From assembly GCF_006439355.1 (NCBI RefSeq), contig NZ_VFTG01000035.1:1-40989 (forward strand): 40,989 nucleotides of DNA, read 5' to 3'. Positions within the stretch are counted from its first letter, which is position 1. Every line of letters begins with the position of its first letter. Below are positions 14,997-23,154 of this stretch, in pieces. Source of the stretch: Mesorhizobium sp. B4-1-3 (GTDB taxonomy: Bacteria > Pseudomonadota > Alphaproteobacteria > Rhizobiales > Rhizobiaceae). The notes beneath the pieces are model-generated. The model made no database searches, had not been told where the DNA came from, and saw only the letters and a list, made by a program, of their open reading frames with translations. Position numbers and translations under genes: made by a program.

Positions 14997-15518
14997 TTAT
15001 TCGGCCGAAGCGGCCTCGGCGGCAGCCTTCTTCTCGGCAGCTTCCTTGGCGGCCGTCTCGGCGGCCAGCGCCTGGGCGGCGGCGACCTTCTCTGCCTCGA
15101 TGCGGGCGCGCTCGGCGTTCAGCGCATCGCGCTCTTCATCGTTCAGCTTGCGGGCGCGAACGCCGGTGTTTTCCGAAATGCGGGCCGACTTGCCGCGACG
15201 GTCACGCAGGTAATAGAGCTTGGCGCGGCGAACCTTGCCGCGGCGCACGATCTCGACGCCCTCGACCATCGGCGAATAGACCGGGAAAACGCGCTCGACG
15301 CCTTCGCCGTAGGAAATCTTGCGTACGGTGAAATTCTCCTGGAAGCCCGAGCCGGCGCGGGCGATGACGACGCCCTCATAGGCCTGGACGCGGGTGCGGG
15401 TGCCTTCAGTGACGCGCACCTGGACGCGCACGGTGTCGCCCGGCTGGAATTCGGGCAGCTTGCGCTTGGCTTCGATCTTGGCGGCCTGTTCGGCCTCGAG
15501 CTGACGGATGAGATCCAT
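14997..15518 (-). CDS. rplS: 50S ribosomal protein L19
   Basis: A 173-residue protein at the 30S/50S interface. The L19 core (residues 1-118) is clear, with FQPGDTVRVQVRVTEGTRTR, QAYEGVVIAR and the basic RRGKVRRAKLYYLRDRRGK segment. A C-terminal tail of about 50 residues rich in Ala, Glu and Lys follows, which is common in rhizobial L19 and absent in Escherichia coli. It is separated from trmD by a TauE/SafE gene on the opposite strand, so it needs its own promoter, which I could not locate in 15519-15844. Confidence 0.96.
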   Translation of the reverse strand: MDLIRQLEAEQAAKIEAKRKLPEFQPGDTVRVQVRVTEGTRTRVQAYEGVVIARAGSGFQENFTVRKISYGEGVERVFPVYSPMVEGVEIVRRGKVRRAKLYYLRDRRGKSARISENTGVRARKLNDEERDALNAERARIEAEKVAAAQALAAETAAKEAAEKKAAAEAASAE

Positions 15519-15844
15519 CTCAAATATCCACTTCTTGTTCTTCCGACAGTCAGAGCGTCCTCGGCTCGCCTTGCAGTTCCAATGACCGCTCGGCTATGCC
15601 CTTTGTCGAAACATCGGGCAGGGACGGCTACACCGCACTTGTTGACGGGTCCAGAAGATCGTTCTTCCGGTTCGGGCGGCGACATACAGCCATTTTGCCG
15701 CTTTGTCACGCCCTAATGCATGTCGACCGGACGTGTGCGCGGTTCCGGGATGACGACATGCATCAAATTTTTGCGCTCGCTGCCCCCATGACATTGACGT
15801 CGTGCCGGGTTGCGCTCGCACGGGAAGCTTTCTAAGCGGGGAAA
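15519..15844. other. Intergenic region between rplS and the TauE gene
   Basis: A 326-bp divergent gap. It must contain the rplS promoter and leader and the TauE promoter. No tRNA-like fold, repeat copy or confident promoter was seen by eye. A GGGGA ribosome site directly precedes 15845. Confidence 0.5.
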
Positions 15845-16597
15845 ATGAGTTTCTTCGACGCCGTCCTGCTTTTCTTCGCGGGTTTTACCTCGGGCGCCGC
15901 CAATGCGGTCGCCGGCGGAGGCACTTTCCTCACCTTCGGCGCCATGACGCTGGTCGGCCTGCCGCCGATCGTCGCCAACGCCACCTCCTCGGTGACGCAG
16001 CTGCCGGGCTACATCACCTCGACGCTCGCCTATTGGACCGATATCCGGCATTTCTGGCGCGGCGCTCTCCTGCTTTGCCTGATTTCCGCGCTCGGCGCGC
16101 TGGCCGGCTCGCTCATCCTGCTCGCGCTCTCCAACCCGTCCTTCCGCGCCCTTGTGCCCTGGTTGCTCATCGCCGCCACCGCGCTGTTTGCAGCCGGGCC
16201 GTGGCTGAAGCCTGCGGCGGGGCCGGAGCACCAGGCTTCGGTGGGCTCGCTCACCGGTTCGCTTGTTCAATTCGCGACCGCCGTCTATGGCGGCTTCTTC
16301 GGCGCCGGCATGGGCGTGATGATGCTGGCCACCCTCGGCCTGACGCAAGCCGGCGATTATCACCGGCTCAACGCGCTGAAGAACATGCTGTCCATCGTGA
16401 TCGCGGTCGTCGCCATCCTGGTCTTCGTTTCCGGCGGCGTCGTCGCCTGGCCGCAGGCGATCGTCATGATCCCGGGCGTAGCGCTCGGCGGCTATGCCGG
16501 GGTGTGGATCGCCAAGCGCGTGCCGCAGAGCGTCGTTCGCGGCTTCGTCGTCGCCGTCGGCCTGCTCCTAGCGTTCTACTACTTCACCAAGGGCTAG
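15845..16597 (+). CDS. TauE/SafE family sulfite/anion permease
   Basis: A 250-residue membrane protein with about eight helices. The two TauE/SafE repeats begin at GFTSGAANAVAGGGTFLTFG (residues 13-32) and VYGGFFGAGMGVMMLATLG (residues 143-161), with the conserved NATSSVTQLPGY and RLNALKNMLS segments. Members export sulfite or organosulfonates, but the substrate cannot be told. It lies on the plus strand between trmD and rplS, converging on trmD. Its TAG stop overlaps the left edge of a TA-flanked repeat. Confidence 0.92.
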   Translation: MSFFDAVLLFFAGFTSGAANAVAGGGTFLTFGAMTLVGLPPIVANATSSVTQLPGYITSTLAYWTDIRHFWRGALLLCLISALGALAGSLILLALSNPSFRALVPWLLIAATALFAAGPWLKPAAGPEHQASVGSLTGSLVQFATAVYGGFFGAGMGVMMLATLGLTQAGDYHRLNALKNMLSIVIAVVAILVFVSGGVVAWPQAIVMIPGVALGGYAGVWIAKRVPQSVVRGFVVAVGLLLAFYYFTKG

Positions 16598-16696
16598 ATC
16601 ATGATCCCGAAAAGTGGGAACCGGTTTTCGGAGAAAGATCATGCTCCAACAAAGAGTTAGATCGTGAGGGCGATTCAACGAAACGCCATCACGATC
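16597..16696. repeat. TA-flanked ~100-bp palindromic element, family C copy 1
   Basis: A 100-bp element between TA at 16595-16596 and TA at 16697-16698. The ends GATCATGATCCCG and the complement of the right end GATCGTGATGGCG match at 10 of 13 positions. An inner hairpin pairs TTAGATCGTGAGGGCG (16657-16672) with 16684-16699. The left TA is part of the TauE stop and the right TA part of the trmD stop, so the element fills the whole convergent gap. Confidence 0.85.
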
Positions 16697-17379
16697 TAAG
16701 GCGCGAGCAGATCCGGCCGCCGCTCCTGCGTGAGCTTCTCGGCCTCGGCGCGCCGCCACTCGGCAATCTTCTTGTGGTTGCCGGAAATCAGCACATCCGG
16801 GATTTGCCTGCCCTCGAACTCCTGCGGCCGCGTATAATGCGGGTGCTCGAGCAGGCCATTCTCGAAGCTCTCCTCCTCGCCCGACACCGCATTGCCCATG
16901 ACGCCCGGCAAAAGCCGCACCACGGCGTCGAGCAGCACCAGCGCCGCCGGCTCGCCGCCCGACAGGATGAAGTCGCCGATCGAGACTTCCTCCAGCCCCC
17001 GCGCGTCGATCACCCGCTGGTCGACGCCTTCGAAGCGGCCGCACAGGATGACCGCGCCCGGACCGGCGGCGAGCTGCCGCACGCGGGTTTGGGTCAGCGG
17101 TTTTCCGCGCGGGCTCATCAGCAGCCTCGGCCGCTCGTCGCCCGGCGGCGAGGCGTGGTCGATGGCCTTGGCCAGCACGTCGGCGCGCATCACCATTCCG
17201 GCGCCGCCGCCGGCCGGCGTGTCGTCGACGGTGCGATGCTTGTCGGTGGCGAAGTCGCGGATCTGGATCGCTTCCAGCGACCACGTGCCTGCCTCCAGCG
17301 CCCGTCCCGCCAGCGACAGGCCGAGCGCGCCCGGGAACATCTCGGGATAGAGCGTCAGCACCGAAGCGGCAAAGCTCAA
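16696..17379 (-). CDS. trmD: tRNA (guanine-N1)-methyltransferase
   Basis: A 227-residue SPOUT (knotted) methyltransferase that makes m1G37 in tRNAs with G36 and so prevents frameshifting. The SAM knot is visible in LCGRFEGVDQRVID and IGDFILSGGEPAALVLLDA, and the DTPAGGGAGMVMR block is typical. The start codon is TTG at 17379, overlapping the rimM stop as TTGA; the following SFAASVLTLYPEMFPG fits the family N-terminus. Its TAG stop lies at the right edge of a TA-flanked repeat, and the tail ends RRPDLLAP. Confidence 0.96.
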   Translation of the reverse strand: MSFAASVLTLYPEMFPGALGLSLAGRALEAGTWSLEAIQIRDFATDKHRTVDDTPAGGGAGMVMRADVLAKAIDHASPPGDERPRLLMSPRGKPLTQTRVRQLAAGPGAVILCGRFEGVDQRVIDARGLEEVSIGDFILSGGEPAALVLLDAVVRLLPGVMGNAVSGEEESFENGLLEHPHYTRPQEFEGRQIPDVLISGNHKKIAEWRRAEAEKLTQERRPDLLAP

Positions 17380-17975
17380 CGGTTGCCCCCGGCGTCCTTC
17401 GGCCCGCGTGGCCTGCCCTTGGGGTCGAAGCCGGAACGGCCAGGCGCCGCCCCTTCTTCCTCATCCTCGACCAGGCCTGCCGCGAGCGGTTCGATCTCGA
17501 CGAAGCCGTCGGCGATCGAGACATGCGGCACCGCCGCCTGCGTGAACGGGATCAGCACACCCTTGCGGCCGGCAAGCGTGACGTCGAGTATGTCGCCGCC
17601 GCCGAAATTATGCACGGCGACGACCTTGCCGATGACGCCCGTATCGTCCCGGACGTCGAGGCCGATGAGATCGGCATGGTAGAACTCGTCCTCCTCGCCG
17701 TCGTCGGGCAGCACCGAGCGGTCGACGAAAAGCTCCGTGCCGGCCAAGGCCTCGGCGGCATTGCGATCGCTGACGCCCTTGAAGCGCACCACGACAACGG
17801 TGCCCGCCGGCCGAATGTCGAGAATCTGGAAGGCGCGGCCGTCCTTGGCATAGAGCGGGCCGTAATCGGCCAGCGCCAGCGGATCGCCGGTGAAGGTCTT
17901 CACCCTGAGTTCGCCCTTGATGCCGTGCGCGGCACCGATCACGGCCATCTGTACGGGGTTTTCGAGCTTCGACAT
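17376..17975 (-). CDS. rimM: Ribosome maturation factor RimM
   Basis: A 199-residue 16S rRNA processing factor that binds S19 and the 30S head. The N-terminal barrel shows IGAAHGIKGELRVKTFTGDP. The C-terminal PRC barrel (about residues 95-170) includes EDEFYHADLIGLDV, VHNFGGGDILDV and VLIPFTQAAVPHV. A 30-residue charged Gly/Pro-rich tail follows. It is translationally coupled to trmD. The usual upstream neighbour rpsP is not adjacent; xerC diverges from it instead. Confidence 0.94.
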   Translation of the reverse strand: MSKLENPVQMAVIGAAHGIKGELRVKTFTGDPLALADYGPLYAKDGRAFQILDIRPAGTVVVVRFKGVSDRNAAEALAGTELFVDRSVLPDDGEEDEFYHADLIGLDVRDDTGVIGKVVAVHNFGGGDILDVTLAGRKGVLIPFTQAAVPHVSIADGFVEIEPLAAGLVEDEEEGAAPGRSGFDPKGRPRGPKDAGGNR

Positions 17976-18087
17976 CGGCGGCGCTTCCTTTGCCCTGCTC
18001 TAGCGCCGTCCCGTAGCCTTTTCAATGACGGCCTCTTCACTGCTTCCTAACCGGCATGCCCGAAACTGCCGAAAACGGAACAAGCCC

Positions 18088-19026
18088 ATGCAGGAATTCC
18101 TCATCCCGGCAAAACCCGACCTCCAGGCGGCGCGCGAGACCTGGCTGAAGACGCTGGCGCATGAGCGCCGGCTGTCGCCCGAAACGGTCGAGGCCTATGA
18201 GCGCGACACCCGCCAGTTCCTGCATTTCCTGACCGGCCATTGCGGCGGCGCGCCGGGCATTTCCGACATCGCCGACCTGCGGCCGGCCGATCTGCGCGGC
18301 TTCCTCGCCAAGCGCCGCAATGACGGCGCCGGCGCGCGCACGCTGGGACGCGGCCTTGCCGGCATCCGCTCGCTGCTGCGCTTTCTCGAAAAACGCGGGA
18401 TGGTGAATGCGGCCGCTGCTGCGGCGCTGCGCGCGCCGCGCCAGCCGAAGTCGCTGCCCAAGCCGCTGACGGCAAGCGACGCGAGACAAGTCGTGGCCGT
18501 GGACGGCCAGCTCGCGGAAGAGCCCTGGATCGCCGCCCGCAACGCCGCCGTGCTGACGCTGCTCTATGGCTCCGGCCTGCGCATTTCGGAAGCGCTGGGG
18601 TTGACCGGCGCCGATCTGGCCACGGAAGCCGACACCGTGCTGCGCGTCACCGGCAAGGGTGGCAAGACGCGCCTGGTGCCGGTGCTGCCGGTGGCCCGCA
18701 GGGCGGTCGCCGAATACCGTCGGCTCTGCCCTTTCCATATCGGTCCCGAGGGCTTGCTCTTCCGCGGCGCCCGCGGCGGCCCGCTCAACCCGGCCATCGT
18801 CCAGCGCGAGATGGCGAAGTTGCGCTCGGCACTCAACCTGCCGGACACCGCGACGCCGCACGCGCTGCGGCATTCCTTCGCCACCCATCTGCTCGGCCGC
18901 GGCGGCGACCTGCGCACCATCCAGGAACTGCTCGGCCACGCCAGCCTGTCGACCACGCAGATCTACACTGGCGTCGACACAGCAAGGCTGCTCGATATTT
19001 ACGAGAAGGCGCATCCAAGGGCGTGA
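18088..19026 (+). CDS. xerC: Tyrosine recombinase XerC
   Basis: A 312-residue site-specific recombinase that resolves chromosome dimers at dif together with XerD. The N-terminal SAM-like domain (residues 10-100) has SPETVEAYERDTRQFLHFL. The catalytic domain shows the full set: Arg in YGSGLRISEALGL, Lys in VTGKGGKTRLVPV, HALRHSFATHLL (His and Arg), LLGHASLSTTQIYTGV (His and the Tyr nucleophile). XerC rather than XerD is inferred from length and general resemblance. The ATG at 18088 is chosen because the upstream frame to 18025 has no ribosome site. Confidence 0.9.
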   Translation: MQEFLIPAKPDLQAARETWLKTLAHERRLSPETVEAYERDTRQFLHFLTGHCGGAPGISDIADLRPADLRGFLAKRRNDGAGARTLGRGLAGIRSLLRFLEKRGMVNAAAAAALRAPRQPKSLPKPLTASDARQVVAVDGQLAEEPWIAARNAAVLTLLYGSGLRISEALGLTGADLATEADTVLRVTGKGGKTRLVPVLPVARRAVAEYRRLCPFHIGPEGLLFRGARGGPLNPAIVQREMAKLRSALNLPDTATPHALRHSFATHLLGRGGDLRTIQELLGHASLSTTQIYTGVDTARLLDIYEKAHPRA

Positions 19027-19098
19027 GCCCGTATCGCCGCGAAAATTTCGACCGTCCAATTAACCGTTTTGCCGCTTTTCGGCGCTAAGACGCTTTCC

Positions 19099-20163
19099 AT
19101 GAAACGCGTCATCGCCATCGCCGACCGCGCGGCCCTTGTCTCGTTGAAGCTGCTCGCAGCGCTCAACCTGCTGTTTTTCCTGTCTTTCCTCGTCGTTCTG
19201 CTGCTTGCCGGCCGGGCGCATGCTGAAACGGCCAATTGCGTCGGCACCGATCTCTTGGCCGCGCTGGAAAAGAACGATCCCGCCGCCTTCAAGAAGGTCG
19301 AGGCCGAAGCGGCCGCCGTTCCCAACGGCAAGGGCCTGCTGTGGAAGCTGGAGAAACCAGGCGAAAAACCGTCCTACCTCTTCGGCACCATGCACATGAC
19401 CGATACGCGCGTCACCACGCTGCCGGCCGCCGCGCAAAAGGCCTATGACGACGCCGGCACCATCGTCATCGAAACCACCGATGCGATGGACAAGGCCAAG
19501 ATGATGGCCGCGATGGCCAGCGAACCCGGCCTGATGATGTTCACCGATAACACCACGCTGTCGTCGCTGCTCTCGCCCGACGACGCGGCGGCGCTGAACA
19601 GGGGGCTCGACGCCCGCGGCATCCCGCCGGCGACGGTCGCCAAGATGAAGCCGTGGATCCTGTCGGCGATGATGGCGCTGCCGGCCTGCGAGGTCGCGCG
19701 CCAGAGCGCCGGCGCGCCCGTGCTGGACGTCAAGCTGGCTTCCGACGCCAAGGCCACGGGCAAGGACGTCGAAGGGCTGGAGACCGCAGTCGATCAGTTG
19801 CGCGCCATGGCCTCGCTGCCGCTCGAGTTCCACATGAAAAGCCTGGTCGAGACGATGAAGCTCGGCGACAAGGTGAACGACGTCAACGAGACGATGATTG
19901 TGCTCTACCAGCGCGGCGAGGTCGGCATGTTCTGGCCGCTGTTCCGCGCCGTGATGCCGGACACGGCGGACGACAAGGCCGGCTATACCGCCTTCGAGCA
20001 GACCATGATCACCAGCCGCAACAAGGTGATGGCGGCGCATGCCGGGCCGATTTTGGCCAAGGGCAACGTCTTCATGGCCGTCGGCGCCATGCATCTTCCC
20101 GGCCCGGAAGGACTGGTCGAGGATTTTCGTAAGGCAGGGTATAGTGTTACCGCCGTCAAGTGA
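19099..20163 (+). CDS. TraB/GumN family protein
   Basis: A 354-residue protein with one N-terminal membrane or signal segment (about residues 12-38, ending GRAHAE). It then has the TraB/GumN/TIKI fold: SYLFGTMHMTD near residue 95 and GNVFMAVGAMHLPGPEGLVEDF near the C-terminus, containing the paired G-x-x-H signatures thought to bind metal in the TIKI proteases. Function in bacteria is uncertain. It is exported or membrane-anchored. Start ATG 19099 begins the basic MKRVIAIADR; an earlier ATG at 19069 is possible. It lies 72 bp after xerC on the same strand. Confidence 0.85.
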   Translation: MKRVIAIADRAALVSLKLLAALNLLFFLSFLVVLLLAGRAHAETANCVGTDLLAALEKNDPAAFKKVEAEAAAVPNGKGLLWKLEKPGEKPSYLFGTMHMTDTRVTTLPAAAQKAYDDAGTIVIETTDAMDKAKMMAAMASEPGLMMFTDNTTLSSLLSPDDAAALNRGLDARGIPPATVAKMKPWILSAMMALPACEVARQSAGAPVLDVKLASDAKATGKDVEGLETAVDQLRAMASLPLEFHMKSLVETMKLGDKVNDVNETMIVLYQRGEVGMFWPLFRAVMPDTADDKAGYTAFEQTMITSRNKVMAAHAGPILAKGNVFMAVGAMHLPGPEGLVEDFRKAGYSVTAVK

Positions 20164-20296
20164 GTCGTCTGGCGGCTGGCGGACCTGAAAACGCCGGTTT
20201 TTCAGCGCTTTCCGTCCGTTTGCGTGAAACCCGATGCGGGATCAGCGCGTTGATGGCTGTTATTTTGATGACTTTCATCCAAGGAGGACACGTTTC

Positions 20297-20611
20297 ATGG
20301 CGAACCCTAACGACCCCTTCACCCCTTCGAGCACGCCTCCCACGTCGAGTGGCGGTGGTGGTGGCAGCGGGTGGCTGATCGCCCTAGTTGTCATTATCCT
20401 GGCCATTGTTGCGTATTATGTCTTTGGCAGAAGCGGCGGCGAACACGCTCCCGCCCCGGCTGAGCCGCCGGCCGCCAGCACGCCGGCCCCGGCGCCCGCA
20501 ACGCCCGCTCCGGCGCCCACGCCAGCACCCACCCCGGCTCCCGCGCCAACTCCGGCTCCTGCACCCGCGCCGACACCTGCTCCGGCGCCGGCCCCTGCCC
20601 CGGCTCAGTAA
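20297..20611 (+). CDS. Single-pass membrane protein with Pro-Ala tail
   Basis: A 104-residue protein. Residues 1-24 are cytoplasmic and Ser/Thr/Gly-rich, residues 26-43 form one helix (GWLIALVVIILAIVAYYVFG), and residues 50-104 are an AP/PTPAP low-complexity tail that probably spans part of the periplasm. AAGGAGG lies 9 bases before the ATG at 20297. No family known to me. The tail is of the type that varies in length by repeat slippage. An intrinsic terminator follows. Confidence 0.75.
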   Translation: MANPNDPFTPSSTPPTSSGGGGGSGWLIALVVIILAIVAYYVFGRSGGEHAPAPAEPPAASTPAPAPATPAPAPTPAPTPAPAPTPAPAPAPTPAPAPAPAPAQ

Positions 20612-20631
20612 TCGGGCTACAGCTTGACGAC

Positions 20632-20660
20632 AAACGGCTCGCCGGAAGGCGGGCCGTTTT
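20632..20660 (+). terminator. Intrinsic terminator after the Pro-Ala protein
   Basis: AAACGGCTCGCC (20632-20643) pairs with GGCGGGCCGTTT (20648-20659) through one G-U pair, loop GGAA, ending in TTTT; it lies 20 bp after the stop. Confidence 0.82.
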
Positions 20661-20677
20661 GGCTTGGGCAACTACGC

Positions 20678-20942
20678 CTTCGTCATATCCGGACTTGACC
20701 GGGTATCCATGCCGCGACCGTTGCCGTAGAGCGCAACAGCGCAAATTCGGTGATCGTTGCAAAGCTTTAGCGTCACGGCATGGATCCTCGGGTCTACGCG
20801 CGCCGCTTCGCTCCTTGCTTGGCCCTAAAGCGCGTCGCAATCTATCAGATTCGCTCCATGCGCTTTAGGTTCTTGATTTTGCGCCTCTCTTTATCCTGAA
20901 ACCGGTTCCCACTTTCGGGAGACATGCTTTAGGATGACGAAG
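20678..20942. repeat. Family E element interrupted by a family C element
   Basis: An element starting CTTCGTCATATCCGG and ending GGATGACGAAG, in reverse orientation to the 33839-33998 copy, with which it shares GGATCC-flanking and GAGCGAAGC segments. It is split at CCC-TA-GG by the 102-bp element at 20828-20929. Without the insert and one TA it would be 161 bp, against 160 bp at 33839. Together they make up most of the 356-bp gap between the Pro-Ala gene and lpdA. Confidence 0.8.
20828..20929. repeat. TA-flanked ~100-bp palindromic element, family C copy 2
   Basis: A 102-bp element between TA at 20826-20827 and TA at 20930-20931. Its reverse complement begins AAGCATGTCTCCCGAAAGTG, homologous to the left end of the 16597 copy, followed by GGGAACCGGTTTC. 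Ends match at 8 of 11 positions. It is inserted in a family E repeat. Confidence 0.85.
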
Positions 20943-20967
20943 CGATGGGTTCTGCGCCGGCGCGCAG

Positions 20968-22374
20968 CTAAATATGAATCGGCTTGAAGAACGTCGCCAG
21001 CGCCGCTTCCTTCACCGCTTCCGACATTGTCGGATGCGCGTGGCAGGTGCGGGCGAGGTCTTCCGAGGAACCGCCGAATTCCATCAGCACCGCCGCCTCG
21101 TGGATCATCTCGCCGGCGCCGAAGCCGACGATGTGGACGCCGAGCACGCGATCGCTCGCCTTGTCGGCCAGGATCTTTACGAAGCCGTCGGTGTGCAGCA
21201 TGGCGCGCGCGCGGCCATTGGCGCTGAACGGGAATTTGCCGGACTTGTAGTCGATGCCGGCCTTCTTCAGCTCTTCCTCGGTCTTGCCGACCGAAGCGAT
21301 TTCCGGGCTGGTGTAGACGACGCTCGGAATGACGTCATAATTCACATGGCCGGCCTGGCCGGCGATGGTCTCGGCCACCGCGACGCCCTCGTCCTCGGCC
21401 TTGTGCGCCAGCATCGGCCCGGCCACCACGTCGCCGATGGCATAGATGCCAGGCACATTGGTCCTGAGATGCCCGTCGGTCTTGACCCGGCCGCGCTCGT
21501 CGACCTCGACGCCCGCGTCCCTCAGCCCCAGGCTGTCGGCATAGGGGCGCCGGCCGGTGGCGACCAGTACTACGTCGGCCTCGATGGTTTCCGCAGCGCC
21601 GCCCTTGACCGGCTCGAAGGTCACGGTCGCGCCTTTCTTGGCCTTGGTCACGCCCGTGACCTTGGCGCCGAGCTTGAACTCGAAGCCCTGCTTGGAGAGC
21701 AGCCGCTGGAACTGCTTCGACACCTCGCCGTCCATGCCGCCGAGGATGGTGTCAAGGAACTCGACCACGGTGACCTTGGCGCCGAGCCGGGCCCACACCG
21801 AGCCGAGCTCCAACCCGATGACGCCGCCGCCGACCACCACGAGGCTGGCGGGCACCTTGGCCAGCGATAGCGCGCCGGTGGAGGAGACGATCACCTTCTC
21901 GTCGAAATCGACCTTGACGCCCGGAATGCCGGCGATGTCCGAGCCGGTGGCGATGACAATGTTCTTGGTCTCGATTTCCTCGACCTTGCCGTCCTCGCCG
22001 GTCACCGAAACCTTGCCGGCCCCAACCACCTTGCCGGTGCCGCGAAAGGAATCGATCTTGTTCTTCTTGAACAGGAACGCGACGCCGTTGACGTTGGAGG
22101 CGACCGTCGTGTCCTTGTGCGCCATCATTTTCTTCAGATTGAGCTTCGGCGCCGGTAACTCGATGCCCAGCGTATCGAAGGCATGGCCGGCTTCGGCGAA
22201 CATCTCGGAGGCATAGAGCAGCGCCTTCGACGGAATGCAGCCGATGTTGAGGCAAGTGCCGCCGAAGGTGGCGTTCTTCTCGACCACCGCCGTCTTCAGA
22301 CCGAGCTGCGCCGCCTTGATGGCGCAGACATAGCCGCCCGGTCCCGATCCGATGATTACGACGTCATAAGCCAT
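20968..22374 (-). CDS. lpdA: Dihydrolipoamide dehydrogenase (E3)
   Basis: A 468-residue flavoenzyme that reoxidises the dihydrolipoyl groups of the 2-oxoglutarate dehydrogenase complex, passing electrons to NAD. The FAD motif GSGPGGYVCAIKAAQLG (residues 9-25), the redox disulfide GGTCLNIGCIPSKALL, the NAD motif GGGVIGLELGSVWARLG and the catalytic HAHPTMSEAVKEAA at the C-terminus are all present. It is the last gene of the mdh-suc-lpd cluster, 24 bp after the SDR gene. A GC hairpin at 20952-20967 directly follows the stop without a T run. Confidence 0.97.
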   Translation of the reverse strand: MAYDVVIIGSGPGGYVCAIKAAQLGLKTAVVEKNATFGGTCLNIGCIPSKALLYASEMFAEAGHAFDTLGIELPAPKLNLKKMMAHKDTTVASNVNGVAFLFKKNKIDSFRGTGKVVGAGKVSVTGEDGKVEEIETKNIVIATGSDIAGIPGVKVDFDEKVIVSSTGALSLAKVPASLVVVGGGVIGLELGSVWARLGAKVTVVEFLDTILGGMDGEVSKQFQRLLSKQGFEFKLGAKVTGVTKAKKGATVTFEPVKGGAAETIEADVVLVATGRRPYADSLGLRDAGVEVDERGRVKTDGHLRTNVPGIYAIGDVVAGPMLAHKAEDEGVAVAETIAGQAGHVNYDVIPSVVYTSPEIASVGKTEEELKKAGIDYKSGKFPFSANGRARAMLHTDGFVKILADKASDRVLGVHIVGFGAGEMIHEAAVLMEFGGSSEDLARTCHAHPTMSEAVKEAALATFFKPIHI

Positions 22375-22398
22375 GATGGTGTCCTTCTGGTCAGGCCT

Positions 22399-23154
22399 TC
22401 AACGGCCGCCGCTCACATTGAGGATCGCGCCCGTTATATAGGAGGCCGCGTCCGACAGAAGATAGAAGACCGCGCTCGCGACTTCGTCCGCCGTGCCAGC
22501 CCGTTTCATCGGCAGCATGTCCTGCATCCGCGCCACGCGGTCCGGCTGGCCGCCGGAGGCATGGATTTCAGTCTCGGTGATGCCGGGGCTGACCGCGTTG
22601 ACGCGAATGCCCTCCAGCGCGACTTCACGCGCGAGCCCGATGGTCATGGTGTCGATCGCGCCCTTGGAGGCGGCGTAGTCGACATATTCGCCGGGCGAGC
22701 CGAGCCTGGCGGCAGCGGAGGAGATGTTGACGATGGCGCCTCCTTTGCCGCCATGCCTCGTCGACATGCGCTTCACCGCCTCGCGGGCGCACAGGAACGA
22801 ACCGACGACATTGATGCGCATCATGCGCTCCAGCCGCGCCACGCTCATCTCGTCGACCCGCGCTTTGACGTCGACGATGCCGGCATTGTTGACGAAGGCG
22901 TCCAGCCGGCCGAAGGCGCGGTCGACGGCTTCGAACAGCGCCGTGACATCGGCCTCGCTGCCGACATCGCCCTTGACCGCGAAGGCATCGCCGCCGGCAG
23001 CCTTGAGCTCGGCGACCAGCGCGTCCGCTGCGCCCTGGTTGGAGACGTAATTGACCGCCACGCGGTAGCCGGCCCGGTTCGCCTGCCGGCAGATGGCGGC
23101 GCCGATCCCGCGGCTGCCGCCGGTGACCAGCAGCGTCTTTTTCTCGGCGTTCAT
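22399..23154 (-). CDS. SDR-family oxidoreductase (FabG-like)
   Basis: A 251-residue classical short-chain dehydrogenase/reductase. NADP-type motif TGGSRGIGAAI (residues 11-21), DAFVNNAGI, catalytic Ser in IVNISSAAARLG, YVDYAASKGAIDTM (Tyr and Lys), and VSPGITETEI. Substrate unknown. An SDR between sucB and lpdA recurs in rhizobia, so this is likely an ancestral member of the cluster. Its ATG overlaps the stop of the preceding gene by 4 bases (ATGA). Start at 23154 because it opens with MNAEKKTLLVTGG. Confidence 0.93.
   Translation of the reverse strand: MNAEKKTLLVTGGSRGIGAAICRQANRAGYRVAVNYVSNQGAADALVAELKAAGGDAFAVKGDVGSEADVTALFEAVDRAFGRLDAFVNNAGIVDVKARVDEMSVARLERMMRINVVGSFLCAREAVKRMSTRHGGKGGAIVNISSAAARLGSPGEYVDYAASKGAIDTMTIGLAREVALEGIRVNAVSPGITETEIHASGGQPDRVARMQDMLPMKRAGTADEVASAVFYLLSDAASYITGAILNVSGGR

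Noticed and set aside
20171..20206. Terminator after the TraB/GumN gene (CTGAAAA ... TTTTCAG)
   Set aside because: The stem is only 7 mostly A-T pairs and lacks a proper T tract; too weak to list.
20461..20608. CRISPR-like or tandem-repeat array in the proline-alanine region
   Set aside because: It is codon-level repetition of CCG/GCT-type Pro and Ala codons inside a coding gene; no spacers.
20384..20840. Arg- or Pro-rich frames opposite the Pro-Ala protein gene
   Set aside because: They arise from the low-complexity GC repeat and run into repeat elements.
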